Assembly: GCA_031549925.1 (NCBI GenBank)
Contig: JAVBPA010000058.1
Span: forward strand, 1-30,454
Source: JAVBPA01 sp031549925
GTDB lineage: Bacteria > Bacillota > Clostridia > Oscillospirales > CAG-272
Direction of reading: 5' to 3'
DNA length: 30,454 nt
Shown: positions 16,250 to 24,722 of the stretch, piece by piece
How the letters are laid out: every line of letters begins with the position of its first letter
Numbering within the stretch: position 1 is the first letter of the stretch
The notes under the pieces: generated by a model
Databases searched by the model: none
What the model was told of the DNA's origin: nothing
The model's input: the letters and a program-made list of their open reading frames with translations, nothing else
Program-made: the position numbers and the translations under genes

Positions 16250-17269
16250 ATGAAAAAGCGTATCCTTGCTATAATTTTGATTGTTTTTACATTTATTTTA
16301 ATTTCATGTTCGTCAAAAATGTATAATTACGATTTGTCGGAATATGTTACTTTAACGCAATATAAAGGAATTGAAATACCTCTTGATGATCTTAATACTC
16401 AATTAGATAGTAAAATAAAAGATTTATTATCAGAAAAAGCTACCGATACTGTTATTGAAAACCGTGAAGCTCAAATGGGCGATTTAGTAAATATTGATTA
16501 TACCGGATATATGGACGGCATTGTATTCGAAGGCGGTTCGGCAACAGAATATGATTTGGTTTTAGGTGATAAAGTATTTATAGAAGGATTCGAAGAAGGA
16601 ATAGTCGGCCACAATACAGGTGATGAATTTGAAATAATCGTTAATTTCCCAAAAGATTATACGGCAAATCCTGACTATGCCGGAAAAGAAGCTACGTTTT
16701 TAATTAAATTAAATTCAATAAGCGAACATATTCTTCCCGAATGGAATGATGCTTTTGTCGATGAAAACACTGATTTTTCCACAATAAGCGAATATGAAGC
16801 TGATGCTATTTTAACATTAAAACGTAATTATGTCTGGAACAGAGTTATAGCTCTCAACACAATCTTAAAATACCCGAATGATCAAATTAAAGAATACTAC
16901 GATTCTCTTATTAGTTATTATAATTCATATGCGGCTCAATACAGTGTTACTTTAGAAGGTTTTGTTGAATCATATCTTGGAAAATCGATCGATACATTTT
17001 TAACCGAAATAGCTGAAAATGCTAAAAATCAAGTCAGACAAGAAATGATTATGTATTCCATTGCAAGAACTGAAAATTTTGATATTACCGAACAGGATTA
17101 CAAAGATTTAAGAGAAGAATATGCGGAAAAATTAGGTTATGATTCTGTTGCGGAGCTTGAAAAAAATCATAAAAAAGATAATTTAAAAATGAATATGTTA
17201 ATGGATAAAATTATGGATTATACGCTCGCACAAGCTGTAGAAGTTGATTCCTTAAGCGAAGAAGAATAA
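16250..17269 (+). CDS. Membrane-anchored trigger-factor-like foldase lipoprotein (FKBP-type)
   Basis: The 339-residue protein begins with a lipoprotein signal peptide (FILISC, C20 as lipid anchor). It then carries an FKBP-type peptidyl-prolyl isomerase domain at about 77-157: GDLVNIDYTGYMDG, FEGGSATEYDLVLG, IEGFEEGIVGHNTGDEF and the FKBP-like VNFPKDY. Residues 160-339 are helical and resemble the trigger factor C-terminal chaperone arms. The ribosome-binding N-terminal domain of cytoplasmic trigger factor is absent and replaced by the signal peptide. The protein should therefore fold exported proteins outside the membrane, a PrsA-like role reached from a different family (inference). An AAGGAG site precedes the ATG at good spacing. 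The domain assignment is solid; the role in secretion is inferred from the anchor. Confidence 0.88.
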   Translation: MKKRILAIILIVFTFILISCSSKMYNYDLSEYVTLTQYKGIEIPLDDLNTQLDSKIKDLLSEKATDTVIENREAQMGDLVNIDYTGYMDGIVFEGGSATEYDLVLGDKVFIEGFEEGIVGHNTGDEFEIIVNFPKDYTANPDYAGKEATFLIKLNSISEHILPEWNDAFVDENTDFSTISEYEADAILTLKRNYVWNRVIALNTILKYPNDQIKEYYDSLISYYNSYAAQYSVTLEGFVESYLGKSIDTFLTEIAENAKNQVRQEMIMYSIARTENFDITEQDYKDLREEYAEKLGYDSVAELEKNHKKDNLKMNMLMDKIMDYTLAQAVEVDSLSEEE

Positions 17270-17429
17270 TCTGATATTTATTTTTAAATCCGTGGTTTTA
17301 TAAAACACTAAAAAATTTAAAATTAATTTATAAAAAGCAAATAAAAACCTTATTATATATTACAAAATTTAGACAAAATCTGTTGTGTACGTTTTACAAA
17401 AAAGAAATTCAAAAATTGTTAATTTTAGA

Positions 17430-17469
17430 GTTTTGCGCATCTTATTCATAAGTTGCCGCGTTTTCGTAA
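17430..17469 (+). repeat. 40-bp hairpin repeat, copy B
   Basis: This is the second copy of the 7938-7977 element (30 of 40 identical, no gaps). It keeps the GCG/CGC outer stem. The inner stem has a T-to-A change at position 15 matched by A-to-T at position 20, which preserves pairing. It lies inside the 16-bp inverted-repeat segment ahead of the ABC exporter genes. Confidence 0.55.
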
Positions 17470-17473
17470 GCTT

Positions 17474-17501
17474 TTGTCTTCAGTAATATATGTATTATAT
17501 A
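17474..17501 (+). promoter_or_regulatory. Candidate promoter for the ABC exporter, inside the inverted repeat
   Basis: TTGTCT (17474-17479) and TATATA (17496-17501) with 16-base spacing face the ABC exporter genes. It is a moderate match only. Because it lies within the inverted-repeat segment, inversion would turn it away from the genes. Confidence 0.35.
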
Positions 17502-17571
17502 TGGTTTTTATTTGCTTTATTGTATTAATAGAATAAATTTTTACATATTCTTATATCGGGGGATAATATTT

Positions 17572-18285
17572 ATGAAAATAATCGAAATAAATAATTTAGT
17601 AAAAAAATTCGGAAAACTCGTTGCGTTAAACGGAGTTGATTTATCGGTAGAAAAAGGTGAAGTTCATGCTTTTTTAGGCCCGAACGGTTCGGGAAAAAGT
17701 ACGACTATACGTTGTTTATTAGGCATATTACGATGTGATTCGGGTAATTTACAAATTTTCGGCAAAGATGCGTGGAAATATTCAGTTGAACTTCATAAAA
17801 AAATAGCATTTGTACCAGGTGACGTAAATTTATGGAACAACTTCACTGGAGGTGAAGTTATTGATTTATTTTTATCTTTGAACGGAGGTAAAGCGAATAA
17901 AACGAAAAGAGAAAAATATTTAAATTTGTTCGAATTAGATCCCACCAAAAAATGCCGTACATATTCAAAAGGCAATCGTCAAAAAGTAGCCCTTGTAGCA
18001 GCTTTTTCTTCCGATGCGGAATTGTTTATTTTGGATGAACCAACAAGCGGACTTGATCCATTAATGGAAAAAATATTCCAGAATAGCATTCATGAAATAA
18101 AATCAGAAGGAAAATCTGTTTTACTCTCTTCTCATATCATGAGTGAAGTAGAAAGACTTGCAGACAGTGTAAGTATAATACGTGAAGGAAAAATTGTCGA
18201 AAACGGATCAAAAGATTATATATACAATAAGTCAAAAGGCCGGACTCTTGAAGAGTTCTTTCTTGCCGAATACGAGGGAATATAA
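17572..18285 (+). CDS. ABC exporter ATP-binding protein
   Basis: This 237-residue ATPase subunit drives the exporter encoded by the next gene. Walker A is GPNGSGKST (36-44), the signature is the variant YSKGN (131-135), Walker B is LFILDEP (151-157), the D-loop is SGLD and the switch histidine is H188. The frame is open from 17512, but the ATG at 17572 is chosen because GGGGG lies about 10 bases upstream and the family's IIEINNLVKKFG start follows directly. It matches the ATPases of ABC-2 exporters annotated as multidrug or polyketide-antibiotic type. The downstream permease Shine-Dalgarno (GAGGG) is within its last codons, indicating a coupled operon. The upstream gap holds the inverted-repeat element. 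Confidence 0.93.
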   Translation: MKIIEINNLVKKFGKLVALNGVDLSVEKGEVHAFLGPNGSGKSTTIRCLLGILRCDSGNLQIFGKDAWKYSVELHKKIAFVPGDVNLWNNFTGGEVIDLFLSLNGGKANKTKREKYLNLFELDPTKKCRTYSKGNRQKVALVAAFSSDAELFILDEPTSGLDPLMEKIFQNSIHEIKSEGKSVLLSSHIMSEVERLADSVSIIREGKIVENGSKDYIYNKSKGRTLEEFFLAEYEGI

Positions 18286-18289
18286 TTTT

Positions 18290-19876
18290 ATGAAAAATAA
18301 ATTTGCAAAGCTCGGAACATATTTTAAATTTTTATGCAAGAGAGAAAAAATAAATTCTGTTGTTTGGATTATTTGTATAACAGGTATATCCGTAATGATA
18401 GCCGCTTTATATCCTAATCTATTGCCTACGCATGAAGAACTGTTTGCAATGGCGTCGACAATGGCAAATCCAGCCATGGTAGCAATGATGGGTCCGGTTT
18501 ACGGAATGGATAATTTAACGCAGGCAAGCGTTATGACGCAGGAATGTTTCATTTGGTTTTTGATAACCATTGCAATTATGAATATATTCTTAGTAAACCG
18601 CCACACAAGAACAGATGAAGAATTCGGAAGACTGGAAATGTTTGGCGCTATGCCTGTCGGAAAATTAACCTGCAGTACCGCTGTTATAAAATTTTCATTT
18701 TGTGTTAATTTTATTACATCTGTTTTGATTGCAATTTTTATATATATATTAAATATAAACGGAACTACAATAGAAGGAGCTTTGATATACGGTTTTTCAA
18801 TAGGAATCGTGGGAATATTATTTGCTTCATTAACTCTTTTTGCCGCACAAATTTTTTCAACCGCTCATGCTGTAAGCGGATTCGGATTTTTTGCTATTAT
18901 TTTATTTTATATTATGAGAGCAGCCGGAGATGTCAGCGATAATGCGCTTTCATATATATCACCCTTAGGATTAGCTTTAAAAACCGAACCTTTCTATACA
19001 AACGATATAGTTCCGATAATTATAATTTTTATTGAAAGTATTGTATTGACTGCGGCAGCTATTATAATATGCTATTACAGAGACCATGGCGCAGGTATCA
19101 TTCCGGCTAAAAAAGGACGTTCTAACGCATCTATATTTTTGAAAACTCCGCTAGGTTATGCGTGGAGGTTATCGGCAAGCTCTTCTATAAGCTGGGCACT
19201 GGGTATATTTTTACTCGGAGCATCATATGGAAGTGTTTGCGGAGATATCGAAAGCTTTGTCGAAAAAAATGAAATGATGAAACAAATAATAGGATCAAGC
19301 GCAACAACAACATTGACAGAAAATTATATAGCTATGATTTTTTCTATAATGTCGCTGGTGATAAGTGTTCCTATTATTATAACAGCTATGCGTATTTACA
19401 ATGAAGAAAAACGCGGAAGACTCGAACAGATATACGGAAAAGCAGTAAAACGCAGCAAATTATACGGTTGTTTTATACTAATATCGATAGCGGAAAGTAT
19501 CGTATTTATATTAATGATGATCCTAGGTTTATATTCGGCTTCGGGTAATGCTATTATTTTATCGGAAGCTATGAGTGCCGGTTTTAATTATTTACCTGCT
19601 GTTTGGGTTATGATAGGATTAGCTGTGTTAATTGTTGGGATTATTCCTAAATTAAACATAATCGTTTGGCTGATGTTCGGATATACATTTTTTATTATGT
19701 ATTTCGGAAGAATATTTGATACACCGGAATGGGTAACAAGAATAACTCCGTTCGGAAATATTCCGCAGCTTCCTATACAAGAATTTAATATTTTACCTTT
19801 AATCATTCTTACCGCTGTATCAATTGTTTTCATTGTAACAGGTACATTATTCTATACAAAACGTGATATAACATAA
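18290..19876 (+). CDS. ABC-2-type exporter permease, antibiotic/multidrug-like
   Basis: The 528-residue membrane protein has about 12 hydrophobic segments in two similar halves, each beginning with a cytoplasmic stretch: KFLCKREKINSVVW near 14 and GYAWRLSASSSISWALG near 290. Each half also contains an EExGRLE motif (DEEFGRLEMFGAMPVGK and EEKRGRLEQIYGKAVKRSK) typical of the duplicated permeases annotated as exporters of polyketide antibiotics. The frame is open to 18182, but that overlaps the ATPase. The ATG at 18290 has GAGGG upstream and starts four bases after the ATPase stop. With the ATPase it should form an export pump for drugs or lipids. The TetR-type regulator often beside such pumps is absent here. 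A bidirectional terminator follows. Confidence 0.88.
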   Translation: MKNKFAKLGTYFKFLCKREKINSVVWIICITGISVMIAALYPNLLPTHEELFAMASTMANPAMVAMMGPVYGMDNLTQASVMTQECFIWFLITIAIMNIFLVNRHTRTDEEFGRLEMFGAMPVGKLTCSTAVIKFSFCVNFITSVLIAIFIYILNINGTTIEGALIYGFSIGIVGILFASLTLFAAQIFSTAHAVSGFGFFAIILFYIMRAAGDVSDNALSYISPLGLALKTEPFYTNDIVPIIIIFIESIVLTAAAIIICYYRDHGAGIIPAKKGRSNASIFLKTPLGYAWRLSASSSISWALGIFLLGASYGSVCGDIESFVEKNEMMKQIIGSSATTTLTENYIAMIFSIMSLVISVPIIITAMRIYNEEKRGRLEQIYGKAVKRSKLYGCFILISIAESIVFILMMILGLYSASGNAIILSEAMSAGFNYLPAVWVMIGLAVLIVGIIPKLNIIVWLMFGYTFFIMYFGRIFDTPEWVTRITPFGNIPQLPIQEFNILPLIILTAVSIVFIVTGTLFYTKRDIT

Positions 19877-19893
19877 CATAAAGAGGATAAAAT

Positions 19894-19932
19894 AAAAAAG
19901 TTCCCGCATTTTTAAAGTGTGAGAACTTTTTT
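19894..19932. terminator. Bidirectional terminator between convergent genes
   Basis: AAAAAAGTTC (19894-19903) pairs with GAACTTTTTT (19923-19932) around an inner C-G-rich part. It gives a T run on the plus strand for the ABC exporter and, by symmetry, on the minus strand for the oxidoreductase gene ending at 19956. Confidence 0.85.
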
Positions 19933-19955
19933 GCATTAAATTCTATTTTGATTTT

Positions 19956-21029
19956 TTATTTAAAATATATTGTTTTTCCGGATTGAGCGGATTTATAAAT
20001 TGCTTCGATTATTTCGGAAACAACACAGGCTTCTTCTGGTTTTGTCAGAAGAGGAGTATCTTCGACAATGCTTTGAATCCATTGACATGCTTCGTACTGT
20101 TCAGCATTCATATCGGAATCCTTGAAATAATCACGGTCTGCCGGGGTTGGATTATAGCTTTCAGCAAATAATTTTCCGTCTCGTTCTCCGTTTATTCTGA
20201 CTCCGTCCCGCATTTCAATTCCGCCTTTTGTACCGCAGAATGTAGTGCATCCTCCGTGTTCAATATTTAATAACCAGCTGGCTTCTATAATCATAGTGCA
20301 GCCGTTTTTAAATTTTACATAACCCATGGCAGCATCTTCGACTAAAAATTTTTCCGGATCCCACATACCCCATCCGGCGTTATCTTCAACTTTATCATAT
20401 AATTTTCTGAAAACGGAACCGGTAACGCTTTCGACATCATAATTGCCTAAAACATATAAAGCCGCATCAATAGAATGAGTCCCTATATCAATCATAGGAC
20501 CTCCGCCCTGCTTTTCTTTATCTAAAAATACTCCCCAAGTAGGAACTCCTCTTCTGCGTATCGCGGGAGCTTTTACATAGTATATTTCTCCGATATCTCC
20601 GTCTTTGACAATATTATGTGCATATTGAAATGCCGGAGTACTGCGTGTCTGATAACCGATTGTCAATTTTTTACCCGATTTTTTTGCTGCTTCCACCATT
20701 GCTCTGGCGTCTTTCGCCGTATGAGCCATAGGTTTTTCACACATAACATGCTTCCCCGCTTCAAGAGCCGCTATTGCTATTTTAGCATGTGCAGCGTTCG
20801 GTGTTAAAACATGCACCGCTTCGATTTCCTCCATTTTTAAAAGATAGTGAAAATCGCGGTAAACTTTCGCATCCGGAGTTCCGTATTTCTTTTTTGCTTC
20901 TTTTGCTCTTTCGATAACAATATCACAAAAAGCTACTATTTCAACATTTTCGATTTTTTGCAAGGCAGGTAAATGTTTACCGTTTGCAATACCTCCGCAT
21001 CCGATAATACCAATTTTTACAGTACGCAT
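19956..21029 (-). CDS. Gfo/Idh/MocA family NAD(P)-dependent oxidoreductase
   Basis: The 357-residue protein has the Rossmann start KIGIIGCGGIA (residues 5-15), the family EKP motif (98-100, with K99 in the active site) and the substrate-side motif GGGPMIDIGTHSIDAA with D181 and H185. These match the classical catalytic Lys and the Asp/His pair. Members oxidise, reduce or epimerise sugars and inositols. Some also cleave glycosides (GH109-like), but no specific GH109 evidence is seen. It lies 17 bases after the GH95 gene, so the two are cotranscribed. A role in converting fucose or another released sugar is plausible (inference). A GGAG site precedes the ATG. Length and motifs are normal, with no signal peptide. 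Confidence 0.92.
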   Translation of the reverse strand: MRTVKIGIIGCGGIANGKHLPALQKIENVEIVAFCDIVIERAKEAKKKYGTPDAKVYRDFHYLLKMEEIEAVHVLTPNAAHAKIAIAALEAGKHVMCEKPMAHTAKDARAMVEAAKKSGKKLTIGYQTRSTPAFQYAHNIVKDGDIGEIYYVKAPAIRRRGVPTWGVFLDKEKQGGGPMIDIGTHSIDAALYVLGNYDVESVTGSVFRKLYDKVEDNAGWGMWDPEKFLVEDAAMGYVKFKNGCTMIIEASWLLNIEHGGCTTFCGTKGGIEMRDGVRINGERDGKLFAESYNPTPADRDYFKDSDMNAEQYEACQWIQSIVEDTPLLTKPEEACVVSEIIEAIYKSAQSGKTIYFK

Positions 21030-21046
21030 TTTTATCTCCTTTTTAT

Positions 21047-23188
21047 TTAATTATATATTAAATCGTCTTTAATACTAAAAATTTCATTGTTAATTGATAC
21101 TTTAATTTCGGATTTTTTGGGATTTTGAACAATACATGATATAACTTTTCCGTTTTCCCATTTTGCGTTTACAATAAATCCTCCGCGTGCGATAAATCCT
21201 TTAAATTCACCGCTATTCCAATCGGGAGGCAATGCGGGTAATATTTCTATAAATCCGTCATGGCTTTGTAAGAGCATTTCAGCTATACCGGCACATCCTC
21301 CGAAATTTCCGTCGATTTGATAAGGAGGATGATTGTTAAATAAATTGTCGAGCGTACTCTTTTCAAACAAAGCATTCAAATGTTTACCGGCTGCTTTCCC
21401 GTCATGAAGCCTCGCATAAAAATTTATTATCCAAGCTCTTGACCAACCTGTATGTCCTCCTCCGCCGGCTAAACGTCTTTCAATTGATATTTTTGCGGCT
21501 TCGTATAATTCAGGAGTAGAATTTTTAGTAATTAAAGCAGCCGGATGCAATCCGTATAAATTCGACATGTGTCTGTGACCGGGTTCAGCTTCCTCGAAAT
21601 CCTCTTGCCATTCCATTATCTGACCGTATTTACCAATTTTTATTGGAGGCAATCTGTCTCTTGTTTCTTTCAATTTACAAATAAACTCTAAATCATCTCC
21701 GTATATTTCCGCACTTTCCGAAGCTATTGTAAAAAATTCATATAATATTGAATTATCCATTGTCGGAGCGGCGCACATTGCAACCGAAGCATTAGTTTTC
21801 GGATCAATAAAATAATTTTCCGGAGAATTAGAAGGACAAGTTACAAGATAACCTGTATTCGGGTCCACGCACAAAAAATCGATAAAGAATTCCGCGCATC
21901 CTTTTATTATAAGATAATATTTTTTTATAAAATCTGAATCACCGGTGTATAAATAATGTTCCCATAAATGGCGTATACACCATGCTCCGGCACACATAAA
22001 TCCGCCCCAAGTAGGATATTCGCCGAGTGTTGTAAATCCCCATGGATTTGTTATAGTATGAGCTACCCATCCATTGCAATTATATGTTTTTTGAGCAGTT
22101 ATTCTTCCGTGTTCCGCGATAAACTCTATATATTTGAAAAAAGGTTCGAGTGTTTCCGGAAGATTTGTCACTTCAGCCGGCCAATAATTCATTTGAATAT
22201 TAATATTTATATGATAATCGGCACTCCATGGGGCTGTATAATCCTTGTTCCATAAACCTTGTAAATTTGCGGGTAATATTCCGCGTGATGATGAGAGAAG
22301 CAAATAACGCCCGAATTGAAAATATAATTCCGCTATCGGTCTTTTATCATTATTTAAAAATAGATTTTCAACCGTTTCATTTTTTTCTTCTGTATCAAGA
22401 GAAAATGAAACACGATTCATTATACTTGAAAAATATTTTTTATGTGATTTTAATATTTTATTATAACCTGCTTCAATAGCCGAATCTATAATTTTTTCAC
22501 ATCTTTTTAAAGGATCGGATTTATCTGCATATGTAGTTGCTGCTGTTATATAAATATAATCAGCTTCTCTTTCAGAAACATGAGCGGTTATAACAGCATA
22601 TTCCATACCGATTCCGCCGTTCATTATTCCTCTGATTTTTGTATATTTACCTCTTTTTTTAATAAAACAGTTTTCTCTTTCGAAACGTGTTTTAATTACT
22701 CCGCCTCCGGAAATTTTTATTACCAAAACATTATAATCATAAGAAATAAAATATTTTCTTTCAAAATTATCTCCGGATTCTTTAACAATTCCAGTATATA
22801 TATTGAGTTTTCTTTTGTAATTGTTACTCTTCGCTTCTTTTTGTTCTATATAAAAATCTCCCGCTGTCTGATGAGAACCATATGCTCCTTCATCACCCGA
22901 TGAAGCAACACTTCCCTTTCCGCGGCAAACAAAATATTTTTTACATAATTCTTCAGCTTCTTTGTATTCACCTTTAAATATCAGCGAACGCATTTCTTCA
23001 AGATGAGCGGCGCATTGCGGATTTTCATTATCAAACGGAAAACCCGACCATAAGGTTTCTTCATTTAATTGTATTTTGCAGCTTTTATCTCCGCCAAAAA
23101 CCATAGCTCCTAAAATACCGTTTCCTATTGGTAATGCTTGCTCCCAAAAACTGGCGGGTTTTTCAAATATTATTTTATGTACTGGCAT
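21047..23188 (-). CDS. GH95 family glycoside hydrolase (alpha-L-fucosidase type)
   Basis: The 713-residue protein shows the GH95 pattern. The N-terminal beta-domain start is FWEQALPIGNGILGAMVFGG followed by QLNEETLWSG. The (alpha/alpha)6 barrel contains YHININIQMNYWPAEVTNLPE (about 323-343), which carries the catalytic asparagines of the family. Next is HLWEHYLYTGD (about 405-415) with the predicted acid glutamate, then the late QIDGNFGGCAGIAEMLLQS (about 623-641) with the conserved aspartate. GH95 enzymes act by inversion on alpha-1,2-fucosides, and some on alpha-L-galactosides. At 713 residues it is at the compact end of the family. It has no signal peptide, so it is an intracellular enzyme acting on imported glycans. 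AGGGAGG precedes the ATG. It is cotranscribed with the Gfo/Idh gene and has a candidate promoter at 23206-23234. Confidence 0.92.
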   Translation of the reverse strand: MPVHKIIFEKPASFWEQALPIGNGILGAMVFGGDKSCKIQLNEETLWSGFPFDNENPQCAAHLEEMRSLIFKGEYKEAEELCKKYFVCRGKGSVASSGDEGAYGSHQTAGDFYIEQKEAKSNNYKRKLNIYTGIVKESGDNFERKYFISYDYNVLVIKISGGGVIKTRFERENCFIKKRGKYTKIRGIMNGGIGMEYAVITAHVSEREADYIYITAATTYADKSDPLKRCEKIIDSAIEAGYNKILKSHKKYFSSIMNRVSFSLDTEEKNETVENLFLNNDKRPIAELYFQFGRYLLLSSSRGILPANLQGLWNKDYTAPWSADYHININIQMNYWPAEVTNLPETLEPFFKYIEFIAEHGRITAQKTYNCNGWVAHTITNPWGFTTLGEYPTWGGFMCAGAWCIRHLWEHYLYTGDSDFIKKYYLIIKGCAEFFIDFLCVDPNTGYLVTCPSNSPENYFIDPKTNASVAMCAAPTMDNSILYEFFTIASESAEIYGDDLEFICKLKETRDRLPPIKIGKYGQIMEWQEDFEEAEPGHRHMSNLYGLHPAALITKNSTPELYEAAKISIERRLAGGGGHTGWSRAWIINFYARLHDGKAAGKHLNALFEKSTLDNLFNNHPPYQIDGNFGGCAGIAEMLLQSHDGFIEILPALPPDWNSGEFKGFIARGGFIVNAKWENGKVISCIVQNPKKSEIKVSINNEIFSIKDDLIYN

Positions 23189-23205
23189 AAAAAAGTCCTC
23201 CCTGT

Positions 23206-23234
23206 ATTATATTGAAAATCCGGTTACATAATAA
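23206..23234 (-). promoter_or_regulatory. Candidate promoter for the GH95-oxidoreductase pair
   Basis: On the minus strand TTATTA (23229-23234) and a perfect TATAAT (23206-23211) are 17 bases apart in the 54-base gap after ybeY. The -35 matches only four of six positions, so readthrough from ybeY remains possible. Confidence 0.4.
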
Positions 23235-23242
23235 AAAAGATT

Positions 23243-23719
23243 TTATGGCAAAAGCTCCGAGCAACTTTTATATTTTCTAAAGTATTTAAGCATTATATCT
23301 TTTTGTTTTGCAAACATAATTTTTTCGTCTTCAGCCGATTTTTCATGGTCATAACCTAATAAATGAAGCATTGAATGAACTACCAAAAAAATTAATTCAC
23401 GTTCGGCTGTATGTCCGTATTTATAAGCTTGATCAAATGTTTTTTCAAGGGAAACGACAATATCTCCGAGTATTTCGTCATCTTCCATTGGAAAAGATAA
23501 AACATCGGTAGGAGTATCAACTCCTCTGTATTCGGAATTCATTTCTTTAATTTTTTCATCATCGCATATAATAACCGAAACTTCATATTTTGAATTACAA
23601 TTCTCATATAATAAAGCTGCTGTTATCGCATTTTTTATAAGCTTCCGCATTTTTATACTCAAACGAAATTTATCCTGTTCATCTTTTATAAAAATAGCGT
23701 GTCCTGTTCTCATTCGCAT
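23243..23719 (-). CDS. ybeY: Endoribonuclease YbeY, rRNA maturation factor
   Basis: The product is the zinc-dependent endoribonuclease YbeY, which takes part in 16S rRNA 3'-end maturation and ribosome quality control. The family signature H-x3-H-x5-H is complete in HSMLHLLGYDH (H115, H119 and H125 from the ATG at 23719), preceded by the family-typical STPTDVLSFP-like segment (TPTDVLSFPMED). The frame opens at 23749, but that start has no Shine-Dalgarno. AAAAGGA lies 11 bases before the ATG at 23719 and 8 bases before an in-frame GTG at 23722, so either may be used. It overlaps the end of phoH by about 40 bases, which supports translational coupling. The HD-domain membrane protein gene often found between phoH and ybeY in Clostridia is absent. 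Confidence 0.92.
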   Translation of the reverse strand: MRMRTGHAIFIKDEQDKFRLSIKMRKLIKNAITAALLYENCNSKYEVSVIICDDEKIKEMNSEYRGVDTPTDVLSFPMEDDEILGDIVVSLEKTFDQAYKYGHTAERELIFLVVHSMLHLLGYDHEKSAEDEKIMFAKQKDIMLKYFRKYKSCSELLP

Positions 23720-24698
23720 CACGGCCGCGTTCCTTTTCGTATTTTTCATAAGCTAAAATAATTTTTTGTACAAGTCTGTGACGGACTACATCGCGGTCCG
23801 TGAAGGTATGTATGCTGATACCTTCTATTCCCTTAAGTAATTTTACAGCCTCCGCAAGCCCGCTCCTTTTACCGTAAGGCAGGTCTGTCTGCGTTAAATC
23901 TCCGGTAACAACAGCTTTTGAATTAAAACCTAAACGGGTCAGAAACATTTTCATTTGTTCCGGAGTAGTGTTTTGCGCTTCATCCAATATAATAAACGAA
24001 TCATCGAGAGTTCGTCCTCTCATATAAGCAAGAGGGGCGATTTCTATAGTTGATTTTTCTATATGTTTCGCAAAATTTTCAGTTCCCATCATTTCATATA
24101 TAGCGTCATAAAGCGGTCTTAAATAAGGATCTATTTTACTTTGAAGATCACCCGGCAAATATCCCAGTCTCTCCCCCGCTTCCACTGCCGGACGAGTTAA
24201 TACAATTTTATTGCATTTTTTTGATCTGAGCGCGGTAACAGCCATAGCTACAGCTAAAAATGTTTTCCCCGTACCGGCCGGGCCTGTACCTAAAACAATC
24301 GTATTATTTTTTATTTCTTCCACATATCTGCGTTGCCCTACGGTTTTAGCTTTAATAGGCTTGCCTCTGGTTGTAATACAAATACAATCATCGTCAAAAG
24401 CGGCAAGTTCTTCCCCTCTGCCGTCGTTCACCATGTCAATGGCATAACCGACATTTTGGTCTGATAATGTATCATTGAATGTAGCCATACGGCGCAGACA
24501 TTCGAGTACCGCGGTTGCTTTAAAAACGGATTCATCATCTCCGCTTACAACAACCGCGCTTCCCGCTGTTTTATCCGATTCTCTGGATACAATTTTTACT
24601 GAATATTCACGTTCTATTTTAATAATATTTGAATCAAAATTTCCGAATATAATCGATGTTTGGTCAATACTGTCAGTTAATATTATTTTTTCGGTCAT
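23679..24698 (-). CDS. phoH: PhoH family ATPase (PhoH-like protein)
   Basis: The 339-residue protein is a PhoH-type ATPase. After a KH-like N-terminal region (about 1-75), the nucleotide-binding core has GTGPAGTGKT (137-146, Walker A), VLTRPAVEAGERLGYLPGD as a family signature, and FIILDEAQNTT as Walker B. The following VVTGDLTQTDLP matches helicase-like motif III. PhoH proteins are predicted RNA-linked ATPases and are often encoded beside ybeY, suggesting a shared role in RNA processing. Upstream, 24 bases separate it from yqfD. The Shine-Dalgarno is weak (AAAGAAAG), and the last 40 bases overlap ybeY. All motifs are intact. Confidence 0.93.
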   Translation of the reverse strand: MTEKIILTDSIDQTSIIFGNFDSNIIKIEREYSVKIVSRESDKTAGSAVVVSGDDESVFKATAVLECLRRMATFNDTLSDQNVGYAIDMVNDGRGEELAAFDDDCICITTRGKPIKAKTVGQRRYVEEIKNNTIVLGTGPAGTGKTFLAVAMAVTALRSKKCNKIVLTRPAVEAGERLGYLPGDLQSKIDPYLRPLYDAIYEMMGTENFAKHIEKSTIEIAPLAYMRGRTLDDSFIILDEAQNTTPEQMKMFLTRLGFNSKAVVTGDLTQTDLPYGKRSGLAEAVKLLKGIEGISIHTFTDRDVVRHRLVQKIILAYEKYEKERGRDANENRTRYFYKR

Positions 24699-24722
24699 TA
24701 ATTTTATCTTTCTTTATATTTT

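Larger units (their letters stand above)
17334..17518. repeat. 16-bp inverted repeat enclosing a promoter-like segment
   Basis: AAAGCAAATAAAAACC (17334-17349) is the exact inverse complement of GGTTTTTATTTGCTTT (17503-17518), with 153 bases between. Just inside each arm, at 21-23 bases, is an outward-facing TTGTCT followed by an A/T-rich stretch with TAATATAT. The ends are therefore longer imperfect inverted repeats of about 45 bases. The 302-base gap 17270-17571 contains this element, hairpin repeat copy B and no gene. Candidates are an invertible promoter or a small terminal-inverted-repeat element. Confidence 0.65.

Noticed and set aside
17297..17308. Palindrome GTTTTATAAAAC after the trigger-factor-like gene, considered as a terminator
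   Set aside because: It has an A/T-only core and no following T run on the plus strand.
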